This document shows, in pieces, positions 53,501 through 64,000 of a stretch of 64,000 nt of DNA. How positions within the stretch are numbered: position 1 is the stretch's first letter; each line of letters starts with the position of its first letter. The translations under genes and the position numbers were made by a program. Under the pieces are notes generated by a model. That model did no database searches. It was not told where the DNA came from and worked only from the letters and a program-made list of their open reading frames with translations. Source of the DNA: Dasyornis broadbenti (lineage: Eukaryota > Chordata > Aves > Passeriformes > Dasyornithidae); the NCBI GenBank assembly GCA_013397935.1, contig VZRN01004715.1:1290612-1354611 (forward strand), given 5' to 3'.

Positions 53501-54156
53501 GCAGTTTGTTATGTGTAAATGATAATATCAAATATGTACAAAATTTGAGTTCTGTAAGATAATTTTAATGGTAAAATCTGAGAAAGCAGTTCAGATTTTG
53601 AATAACAGATTTAAAAATGCAGTATAGTCAAAAAGCAACCCATCAGTAAACAATATACTCAACTGCTCCTAGTCCACAACTAGCAGGACAAGCAATGATG
53701 GCTCATATTTGGAAATTCACAAACTGTTCCTTCTAGAAAACTAGAAAAAACAAGACCAGCCAGCTACAATGCACCACCACATAAAAACCTAGCAAAATGA
53801 ATGCAGGGAAACCTGCACAGTGGGGGGTGGGGGGGAATCACAGACACTCTTTTCACTATGCAAGTAAAATTACTACTGGAAAACAAAGTTATTGCCCAGA
53901 AAATACAAATTAAATTGATAACATGTCGTTGAATATATTTCCTTCCTGAGTTTTGGCTTTAGTGATAGCTCAGGCAAGAAAATGTGCCCTTTACTTCCAT
54001 TTTTTCACAACTCTTTTGATTATTGAGTTGTTTTTCAATTCAGTTGACTACTGAGATTCTCCTCCTCAATTCTCTCACCAGAATCTAGTTATATATGAAT
54101 GTAAAATTTTATACACAATTAACTCTAGTTATAGGAAATCCTTTCTCTCTCTATAT

Positions 54157-54173
54157 ACACACACACACACACA
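54157..54173. repeat. (AC)n microsatellite
   Basis: About eight uninterrupted AC units, preceded by CT and TA dinucleotides (54143-54156). Confidence 0.85.
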
Positions 54174-55204
54174 TTTTTGTATAATGTTCTATCATTACAG
54201 TTCAGGAATCTAGACAGTGCAATAACATGTATTCAGCAGTATCCAAAATAGATACTCAGATCTATAATTTACCCATACCTTGCACAGGTACTATATAATA
54301 GGTGTGTACATGAGAACAACAGCATACCAAAACTATTTTCCTCAGTGTATACGGCTCAGGATGTGTAAAACTATCCTAATGAATCATTGCTTCCAGAAGA
54401 AAAAAAGTGATTGCAAGGAAAAGAAAGTAATTGCTGGGAATGTGATCAATATTTAAGTAGTGAAACTGAAGAACATCCAACATCCAAAATCCTCACTATC
54501 TACTGCATCTTTCATTGCTCACAGACTATGAACTAAAACTACTGTTTTTCCTAACAAGCTAACACACACCTTTCAAACTTGTGTCACTATATAGTGAAGT
54601 GGGAGGCTAGAGTGGGACAGGAAAGAGACAAAATTAAAGCAGACTGTTGTTTGTACACATGTTGCTTAGCAATACACCACGTGAAACAAGCAGAAATAGT
54701 GACATTGGCCCCCAGTTGAAATTACATTAACACTAAATGTACGTCACTGAAATAGGTGTGAATGCAAAGCGTCAGGTACATGACCTATGACAAAAAGAGA
54801 CACGGTAGCACAAAGATACGTTAGCATTTTAAAATCTGAACAGAAATGTTACTTGCTTATAGTAAAGCCTAAAACATCAGTTTTTCCCTTTTATTATTTC
54901 AGTACTGAGATGGACTAAAATTCAAAGCATTTTTTTTTTCCTGATATGCACCATAACAAATTAATTGTATTCCTACAGCAATTAAATATACATCTTTAAA
55001 ACCATTTTCCACATATAAACTTTGCTCTCATAGCACTAGTTCTTTCTACACACTCTAATCACCTATTTTTATTCTGAACAGAAATAAAAATATTTTTAAC
55101 AGTTAATTACTATTACCAGTAATGCTCCTGTAACCTTTGTCCACTGATCTCAAAGTACACAACTGAAGACTGATTGAAATATAATTGTCCTTCCCAAACA
55201 AGAG

Positions 55205-55262
55205 AAAATAGAGGCATAGAGTGATGTAATGACTCCATCACTTACATGAAAGTGTCAAAGAG
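55205..55262 (+). mobile_element. Possible old SINE relic (MIR-like)
   Basis: GAAAATAGAGGCATAGAGTG, followed by ATGTAATGACT, resembles the MIR/CORE-SINE segment 'gaggcacagagaggtgaagtgact'. The match is short and diverged, so this is tentative. Confidence 0.28.
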
Positions 55263-58220
55263 TAAAATTTTCACAACAGAGACAAAATATTGAAAGTAAT
55301 AGTAACTTAATGTCAGCACTTTCATACCACATTTCACACCACAGTCCATATGTAAGGTCAGTTCTATCTACAGCAGTATGTCAAAACACAGAGATCAAAG
55401 ACTTAGGGAAGGAAGGCTTATGTTTTAAAATTTTTACAGGTTTTAGACACACTTTTAAACACATTAGCCAGATACATATAAAACAAGTGTATGTACATTT
55501 CCTTCTTTATTGAAGTCCAATCTTTAAAAGACAGTTAAGGAACTTTCCTTAGGAGTTTCCTAAAACACGAGATGTAAAACAAATGTTCTTTACCAAAGGA
55601 GATGAGAGAAACAAATTGGAAACCAAAACATTTTTAAGAGATTCAATACAAAATAGTACGTTTTGATCCCAGTAAGATGGAACAGAAAAAAAAATAAAAA
55701 AAGATACAGTAGTTTCATCTTGCAATGCTTTGTTGCTAAATAGCCAAACTTCTTAGGAAGAATTATTTTTCAAGTAGCGATTGGAAAGCTGAAAGGTCAT
55801 TATGTGACACTAATTCCACATTAAATACACAAAGAAAGAATGTAATCTACACAATGAAAAAAATAAATACCATTTTATCTATAGATAAAGTCATTAATTT
55901 ATTTTTTTTTTTTTAAAACAGTGTTTGAGTAGGGGCTTATATTTCATTATAATGAAAATTCATACGCTCTACTTCTATTTCCTCTTACTGTTTTTTACGT
56001 ACATAGCAATTGGTCAAACAGCTGAAAACCAAAACAACCTGCCAGAATGTCTTTTTCAGCTGGGGATCCATATTTGTACAGCACGTCACTGATTATTCAG
56101 TCTGATAAGACAGATGTAATAATTATTGGTTGTATTTTTGGGAGATGAAAAATGCATAAAAATCTTGATTGGCTGTCCAGTGCCACTTACAGTTATCCTA
56201 CCACCTTGTGAGCAGCATATACCCTCACTGGCCTTCTGCAGAGTAGACATTCCCCTTATTTCCCCATCTGAAAAGGCTGTAATTGTCCAAGTCACTCTTT
56301 TTTTGACAGCAGATCAACTGAGTGAGAAAAATAATGCAAACCTTAAATACATCAGGATACAAAGAATGCTGCAGATTATTGTTCCATCCAGAAATTTTTC
56401 TTCCTGAACAAGTCTGTACCTACATTAATAAATATAATTTTAAAGCAAGCATGCTTGCAAGTGTATATGTTCAAGTATATCTATTGCTACATCTTCTTCT
56501 GAATTAGGATGGCTTAGAGATACATAATGAAACTCCAAAATGTAAAGAAACATTTAATTTACAGCCAGGGAAAATACAAAATAAAAGGAAGAAGAAATCA
56601 CAGAAAAAAAGGCATGACAAATATCAAATTGGAAACTATTGTTTTTCTGCATGACAGACACTCCCGCTTAGCCAAAAAAGTAAGGAGACTTTTCATATTC
56701 TGTTCAGAAGCAACAATTATGGTAAATATACAGGAGGCTTTTATATACATTATGACAGTGAGGCATCCCAATATTGAGTTTTTCAGGCCTCCTGGGAAAA
56801 AAACCCACTAAAAATATCTAGTATTCTTGCAATATTCAATCCAGGCCCAAAGAACCCAAGTCGACAAATTTTGACTGAGGGATAAACAAATGATTGATGC
56901 TTACATTATGGCTTTAACATGTTTTACTTTGCAATTGAGATGAACTAAAAATACAGTTACAGCATCAAATGTGACTAAGATCATTTAACCATGCTTCATT
57001 AACTGTCCACACTCCAGCTAGCTCATATTGAATGAGCCTAAGCAGACTTATTTACTCCTCAGGCACACATAACTGTCTTCATACCCTACCAGTGGTGTCC
57101 ATCACAAGGCAGAGGATGACTGCATTTTTCCCCACATTAAAACTGTGCATGTAACTCTTGAATTTCTGCAAGGAACTCATGAAACAGGGTGCAAAGCACA
57201 TTTGTGACATACCAGACCAACAGATTTGGCTGTATTGATCACTCACTTTATTCAGGCCCATAGTTCCAAAACCTGCTGGTGTAGTCCCCAAATACAGTGT
57301 AAAATATTCAAGAGGACTATGAGATATGAGAAAACTATCCCTGATAGGAAAACAAGGTTTACACACACAGCTCCATCTCCACACATGTTCCATCTGACAA
57401 GTATTGACAACCTGTTCCCTGTAATTGGAAACACCACTCTAGCAAGAAATGCCTCAGGTCCCTTTCACAGACAGCACACAAGACTTATAGAAAACATCTA
57501 AGCTCTTTTTATAGAGGTCTTATAGGGATTTTCTGGAACTTATATGAAGAAAGTGTAGAAGCAGAAGTATCAACAGAATCAAAAATACATAACACAAATA
57601 AATGGATCACAGGTCCAAAGCTGACCCTGAAATAAGAATGGATATGCCCTCTAAAATCACTAATAAATTATAGGGACTTAGGGGGCAGCATGAGAAACAA
57701 GCTCATAAGAGGGGTCCAGGTATGAAACACCTCCTTAATGAGCTTCTCTTAACTATTACTGCTGGCGACCAGTGTACTTGGCTAGACAAACAGCTAGTCT
57801 GACTCATGAGATTTCTGACGTACTGAAATTCAAGAGGCAAATTAGTGCTCTGTGGAAACCAGAAGAAAAACCAAGTATCACTTGATATAATTTAAAAACC
57901 CAAAAGAAACATTTTAATTGTTCACCACCAGAGTTACAAATGCAATGGTCATTTCTATCCATTTGCTGTGTTCTTCCCTTAAGCAAAAATAAGTGAAGGC
58001 AACTAAGGAGAAAGGAAACAGAATTCCTACTGCAGATGTTCTGTTTTAAGTAGAAAAATGTCAGTAACAGCATCCACATTTAACATTCCTCATGAGGCAG
58101 GCAATTTTTTAAACTTTATTCCTAGTACAGAAAGTACTTGCCTCAAGGGGATCCATATTAAAGAAACTTCCAAGGCCTGCACAGATTTGCAGACGGGACA
58201 GCCGACACATCTAGTTGCCG

Positions 58221-58292
58221 AGAAGAAGTAAAGTTAATTGCACCAAGTCATTGGAATGGAAGAGCAAAACATGGACTTGAACTAAGATTATG
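58221..58292 (+). mobile_element. Possible old SINE relic (MIR/CORE-like)
   Basis: The order AGTAAAGTTAATTGCACCAAG, GGAAGAGCAAAACATGGAC, TTGAACTAAG parallels the SINE core 'ggttaagtgacttgcccaag ... gcagagccgggattcgaac'. It is diverged and there is no terminus. Confidence 0.33.
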
Positions 58293-59898
58293 AGGCTATA
58301 TTCAATTTACTATGCTACTCATTAGCATTGGTTACCATATACTGGGAGAAAATTACGTATAAACTACATTCATTTAAGATACTAGTGCTCTTAAACCAAA
58401 TACATACAATATACTTCTTAATTACAGGACCTAAGCACAAATTAGAACTGTTTCTGAGTATGACTCTGACTAATATACAAATAGTGTAATTCATAAGAAC
58501 CACGTCTTAATCACAGGTTTTGTTTTCTGGCACTGATTTTCTTCTGCTATACTGTTCAACAAATGACCCAGTAAAACAGAAACAGAAAGTTTGATCACCT
58601 GAACTACTTACCCAAAACCAGTTTGGCAAAAGTATTTAAATACAACACTATCTCAGAATTTTTCTAAATGTAAAGCATTTACAGACATTTTCTAAAAATA
58701 GGATATTTCATCACTAAATGTGATGATATGACCAGCTGCAGGATGAAAACAAAAATGTTACACATATTTCTCTAGATTATTAGGACAACCGGCAAAATTG
58801 TAAGAAGGGTTTCAAGTTTTCAAATCTAGTGATAAAGCCATGGACGTTGGTAGAAATAACTTCCATTCCCTTTTTGAATCAGTAAATTATACATCTGAAC
58901 ATACACAAAAAGATGTTTAAGTTTGCAAAGCCAGACATTTTAAAATTCAAAGTGTCAAAATTAAGGCTGTCTATGGAAACTCCATCTGCTCTGCAGGACC
59001 ACACCACTGAGTCACCACACTTTTAATCATACTACTTGTGATGCCTCCATCACTCCGTGCCTGGGATTAATGTTTGTTTTCTCCTTACTGTTTGGATACA
59101 GTATGGAGCAACTTATTTGAAGAGGTTGATCATTTTTTAAAATAATATTTGAAAAAAGTTTCTCAATTACTTTTGTCTGATACTGTTTGCTAGAGTATAT
59201 TAATATTTTTTTTAAAATATTACTGTGAAAACAGGCACATGAAATGAGAAGTATGTTTACATCAATTTGAATTATCAAGAACTTAGTCCAAGGAAGAGTA
59301 ATCAGAAAGTAGCTGCCTGTGCCCAGTCTAATATTTCGTGTTTGTGTTTCTTCCAAAGTACTTCCCATTATATGCAGCAAATGTAAACCCAGAATTGACG
59401 GTGGCACGCCCCCTGTGTCGCAAAATATACGGAAGGGATGTGGTTGAAGCCACAGCATGAACAGTAAGGGAAAATACTGTTTTATATAGTTAGATAAATA
59501 CATAGATAGTTATAGTGATGAAGGGTGATGGAGGATAATCAAGAAGATAAAGGCACAACAGTTTCCTCCCTTTTGCTTCTTCCCCACACCCAAAATATGT
59601 CTATATTAGTTCCATCGTGTTTAATTCATTCAAAATTAAGCACTTCTTAAAGTAGCAGCTGCAGGCTCTGACACTTTAACAAACCAAGTCTCATGGATTG
59701 AGCAGACAGAAAGCAAGTGTTGCATTAGTTAAGTTACTTGACTTGCTCCACAAAGCGATTTAGCAGCAAGTATGAGGATAAATATAAACCCAAAAAATTA
59801 CACTCAACTTTACGAACTATGCAACTATCTCTTTTCTTTTTCCAGTTTTTTCCCTGCCTTATTCACCAGATACATTTCAAAAATTGCAACAAATCAGA

Positions 59899-60266
59899 CT
59901 GGAAAAGAGAAGGTTGCGTGGAGACCTCACAGCAGCCTTCCAGTATCTCAAGGGGACCTACAGGAAAGCTGGAAAGGGATTCTTCATCAGGAACTGTAGT
60001 GATAGCACGAGGAGCAATGGGTACAAATTTAAAGAGGGGAAACTTAAGAGTGATATTAGACATTTTTCACTGTGAAGGTGGTTAGACCACCCAGAACTGG
60101 TTGCTCAGGGAGGTTGCGGATGCCGCAACCTTGGCAGTGTTCAAGGCCAGGGTGGATAAGGCCTTGAACAGCTTGGTCTAGTGGGAGGTGTCCCTGCCCA
60201 TGGCAAGGCGGTGGGACTAGATGGTTTTTAAGGTCCCTTCCAACCCCTTAACATTCTATGATTTTA
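59899..60266 (+). mobile_element. CR1 LINE, 5'-truncated 3' end (368 bp)
   Basis: A clear, well-kept CR1 3' fragment. From GAGAAGG and CCTTCCAGTATCTCAAGGGG it runs through TACAGGAAAGCTGGA and TGTTCAAGGCCAGG, then GGTGTCCCTGCCCATGGCA, to AAGGTCCCTTCCAACCCC and the terminal ATTCTATGATTTTAT. It holds no complete ORF; CR1 copies are usually 5'-truncated like this. It is antisense to PRKD1. The nearby open frames on the plus strand read through this element and are not genes. It supports a bird or reptile source. Confidence 0.92.
60112..60130. repeat. Perfect hairpin inside CR1 copy (8-bp arms, 3-nt loop)
   Basis: GGTTGCGG (60112-60119), loop ATG, CCGCAACC (60123-60130). The CR1 family at this place normally reads like GATGCCCCATCCCTGG, so the right arm looks altered to match the left arm. 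Confidence 0.75.
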
Positions 60267-63200
60267 TATTTTCATGTTGGCAACAGCCTCCTTCATTACT
60301 CAGTCCCAGTTCAAACCCTGACCCACTGCCCCAAATTTTACACGCATCTGTATTCCTCTGTGTGTGTTTCAAGTTTTGGTTTAGTTTAGTACTGAGGTTC
60401 ATGGTACTGCCCTTCTTCTGGAGACAATTCTGCTCATCTTCTGTTCACTATAATTTAAAAAGAAAAAAAAGAAAAAGGAATTGCTTTCTTTACCAGTGAA
60501 ACTGCTAGCATGGACGCATCACTTTAAATCTACTAGATATTCACTACTTTAAGGTATTTGTGCAGTGAGCTGTACAAACATGATTTCCTGCTCTACTATT
60601 GCAAGTAAATTAGAACATGGCATGTAAGTGGTTCCAGATACAAATGTTGCATAAAGAACCAGATGTCAACACTTACAGCTCTGCCCCAATTGTCTTCTAC
60701 TTTTTCAAAGGTCAATCTCAGTCTGTACATTTTGTAGAGTATCTTATTCTGAGGTTAAAAAAAAAAATGAACAGGTATTTTTATTAAATTTTTTTAAAAT
60801 AGCTACACTTCTTCATGTATTATTTCAGTCAGTCAATTCCACTATGTTCTTGTTCCTTACGTTTCATTCCAAAAATCCTATTCACTAATCCGATGCTGAG
60901 AGAGGCTCTGAAAATTTATTTCTTCCAATGGTTGTCTCTTGCAGCTACAGTAGTACATGAACTGACTAGTAAGAACTCACTCACATGTTATTTGTGTCTC
61001 CTAAAACTGACATCTAAGTATTTCTACAGGTCTAAAAGAATTGTTGGGCTTGTATGAAAAGAATCCTAAAGGTAAAAGAAGAAAAAACTTCAGGTTCCCC
61101 AGGAAACAGATTCCTTTTGTAGATACACAATCTCAAGTGCCCTCGAGTGCTGGCTGACATTCAGGGAGCTATGCAAGAAGCATGCATGTGCAAACATTGA
61201 TCGAAAAACAAACACAAAACAACCTGACACTGGAAGTGTATTGCAAATTAAAAAGTTCACAGACAACTATTTCTCCAGGCTTCAAGATCAGATCTAAATG
61301 ACCACTTCCATCCAGGCTCAAGTATTTATTTTACTGTTGCTTAATTTACTTTAAGGAATGCAGGAGACTATCCTCATCTTGACAAACAGAAAATCTGTGG
61401 CAGCTACAGAGAGCATTAAGGACATAACTATGTTTTTAATCAGTAAAATACTTGTTTTAAATATAATTATATTCTTAAGATGTAAAGTCAAATCACAGTA
61501 AAGTTTAACAACTTCAAACTCTAACCAAGGTAAAAGTGCAGCATTTTCCAAGTCAGTTTAAACCAATTTGTTCTCCTTGCAAAAATACAGTCAAGACTAA
61601 AAGACAACATTCATTCTGAATTAAAACTGTATACCGCATTTCCTTGTATGTTTTTTAGCATACTATATCTGAGTCTAATTATACATTGTACATTTCAAGA
61701 AAGGAAATAAATTACATTCTCTTAACAAAAAGGCTGCAAATAAAAATGTAACTGATACTCTTCAGTTATGCTCCACAGCTTGAGTTGAAAGTGTTTCTTG
61801 GAAAAAAATAATTTGGTAAGATGAATCTTTAATTTTCTTGCAGAATTATTCTTCTACAATTTCTTCTTCATAAAGACAAACCAAAATGCTCCTAAATGCT
61901 ACACCTAACCTAGACTTGTATTTTTGTAGTTTCTGTAGTTCAAAAAAATATTGCCCTTGCTCTTAGTTATAAATATCCCCAAAATATAAACACATTTCCA
62001 GCTATTTTTTGTCATCTTGCTCCCTACTATTTAAATTAAGTTACCTATTCCAATTGCATTGGTCATTCCTTACTCAACTGATTTCTCATGTCATGACAAC
62101 ACAGTTTCTGCTTCACAACTACCCCGAGATGGCCACACAAACTGTAATTCCATTTTTAATTGAAAAGAGAAAAAAAAAAAAAAATCAGAAATTATTAGAA
62201 CCCTAGTTCCGATTACCTCCACATTTCATGAGACAAAGACCAAACAAATTAGGTTTAGTATACTATGAGCAAAAGCACACCCCTTCAGCTGCAAACTCTT
62301 TTTCATAGTCATTCATGCATACTAATATCATAAAACAAAATGTTCCAGTTGAAAATAACTTCAGAATATCTAGTTTTTGCTCAGAAGATTACGATTATAA
62401 GCACAAAAAATGTGACCAACAGTTTTAAATTTACATTCTACCGCCATATCATAAAGTGTCCAACATACATGAAACATGAACCAATTTATCCTATTAAAGC
62501 ATGACAATTTTCTGCATATTTTTAGCCATGCCAATCAATTTAGATAAGAAGGTTCTGGAAAACCACTCCAGCTTGCTGCTTTCAACCAGAAGGATTTTCC
62601 AACCTTTTAACAAGCAACCTCACAAATACAAAAAACTTAACTCTTAGTTTTCAACTAAAATACAGTATGTCTTACTATATGCAACATATCTGCACGTGCT
62701 ACCTTATTGCAAAGTCTAATTGATCTTGGAGACATTCTAAATATTCCAGCAAAAGTCAAGGTTGCACTTCTCTGAATCTTATCCAATAGGAAAAGGGAGA
62801 CCACTTAGAATACTGAGAGATTTGATAATACATTTGATAGTTGTAGGCTGTAGAGGTCAAGCTGCCTGAATAAGCATTGTTCAACAACCATCCTGTTTAC
62901 TTAATAGCTCCTATAGAGACTATTATTGATGGATTAGAAGTTGTCACTCAAATGTCTTCATGTAGCCCTGAAACTGACAGGTTCATTAAACTGATTTTCA
63001 CTTCCTTGATTTTGGGGAGGAAGGATTACATTATAATTTTCATATGTATAGATGGATTTTTGTTGGTACATCCTAATTACATTAAATCTAGTTTAAAAAG
63101 GCCTCTATAGAGATTGCACAAAATATAATTGAAAAAGGATGCAAAATTAGCATATTTTCACCTTTCATTAGTATGCAAAAAGTTCTGCCAGATTTTATTG

Positions 63201-64000
63201 AAAATACTGTAAGGTAGAGGCATTCTTCAGGGAAAATACAACTGATTTCCACATAATCCAGACAAGATCATCTACTGTTTCAGATGATCCATAATTTCAC
63301 CAAATCCATATATAAAATCAAGCAGTGAAACACATGTGGAAAAATATATAATTCACCATCTTTTCTTAACTCTTCCAGGCTCTTTGCTTGGTCAATTACA
63401 GTGGAGACGTTTTGTATTATTATTTTTATTTTAAAAGGGGTCAGCATAGCCATCATGACACTTGAAAAAATTACAACATATATTCAGTAGGAAAAATATC
63501 ACAAGACAAATTAGTCATTTATTTCCTACCTGTAGCAAGCTGGTGCTTGCTGGTGAGAAATGAAAATATATATTTAATTTTCAAAACTTTAAGTTGGACC
63601 AAGAAAAGTAGAAAATGAGAACAATTTGCTTCAAAAATCATGATGCTACACAGCTTTATAAACACTTTGAAATTCAGTATTTGAATTTGAAGACATTTTT
63701 GAATACCCTAACACAACTGCATCCAATATGCCTTCAGATTTATGAGTCACACTTGATTCACTTGTAGTAATACATCTTAAAAATGGGTTGAAAAATAAAA
63801 TTGAGGAGCTGTAGGAACTTTTAACAAATTACAGCAGTGTACACATTTCTAAGTATTAAGCTTTTTTACATACTATTAATTTATGCATTTGACTATTTTT
63901 CTTCTCTTTGGATAAAGTGATTACATGCAGATCGCTCTTTCATTCTGCCAGAAACAGTCTGATTAATTTTTAAAGCACCATTTTGTCATTAGTTATGGAT

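Larger units (their letters stand above)
16542..64000 (-). other. PRKD1: PRKD1 upstream intron, probably intron 1, partial (>47 kb)
   Basis: Everything to the right of the ubiquitin-like exon is non-coding and ends, in the transcript direction, at the TATTTGCAG acceptor. The preceding coding segment (the N-terminal half of the ubiquitin-like domain and the proline/alanine-rich start of PRKD1) is not found, and no GC-rich CpG island is visible, so exon 1 lies beyond 64000. Supported contents are the CR1, LTR and simple-repeat entries listed separately. The long stretches 20850-28200, 28320-35170, 35270-41380, 41520-43680, 43720-47340, 47515-54140, 54175-59890 and 60270-64000 are AT-rich unique-looking DNA. 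In them I recognise no gene or RNA, only the minor items noted. Confidence 0.88.

Noticed and set aside
53820..53836. G-run pair as a G-quadruplex
   Set aside because: Two G-runs separated by one T; not enough separate runs nearby for a standard four-run quadruplex call.
56205..56285. TTTCCCCATCTGAAAAGG, resembling the reverse of a MIR SINE
   Set aside because: Only about 18 bases match and the flanks do not continue the SINE; too short to call.
59027..59503. 158-codon open frame on the minus strand
   Set aside because: No domain, no family resemblance and no splice or promoter context. Codon content follows AT-rich intron.
1..64000. CRISPR arrays, operons, prophage or a novel microbial system
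   Set aside because: The window is spliced vertebrate gene sequence with CR1 and LTR elements; no regularly spaced repeats or long bacterial-type genes exist.

Overview
This window is AT-rich vertebrate genomic DNA, almost certainly from a bird. It lies inside one very large gene, PRKD1 (protein kinase D1), which is transcribed from right to left (minus strand). Only three short coding exons are visible: 16403-16541, 2814-2945 and 1997-2157. Spliced in that order they give 432 nt, or 144 uninterrupted codons. These encode the end of the N-terminal ubiquitin-like/dimerisation region, the whole first C1 (diacylglycerol/phorbol-ester type) zinc-binding domain, and the serine-rich linker carrying the known 14-3-3 binding sites. 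The avian assignment rests on CR1 LINE copies with the typical CR1 3' end, and on an LTR of a type I associate with bird genomes (starts TGTCTTGG, ends CCACGACA).

Layout from left to right: 1-1996 is intron downstream of the linker exon. 1997-2157 and 2814-2945 are two exons separated by a 656-bp intron that splits the C1a domain. 2946-16402 is a 13.5-kb intron holding a decayed CR1 reverse-transcriptase fragment (about 7640-7890), a second CR1-like fragment (about 8346-8500) and a perfect 16-bp-arm hairpin (6416-6450). 16403-16541 is the exon of the ubiquitin-like region. From 16542 to the right edge (more than 47 kb) is the next upstream intron, probably intron 1. It contains a CR1 3' end (16888-16961), a probable solo LTR (18664-19549) with a duplicated U3 block, a second LTR-like sequence (about 20440-20830), tandem and simple repeats, a minus-strand CR1 fragment (41384-41515), possible relics of old SINEs and a clear CR1 3' fragment (59899-60266). 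The GC-rich first exon and promoter of PRKD1 are not in the window and should lie beyond base 64000.

No other protein-coding gene, tRNA, rRNA, CRISPR array or operon is supported. The many short open frames fit chance in AT-rich intron. I found no undescribed biological system. The most unusual signals are short perfect hairpins with 2-3-nt loops, one of them inside a CR1 copy whose family sequence lacks it; these look like products of template-switch mutation. The other is the duplicated YY1-like U3 block in the LTR.
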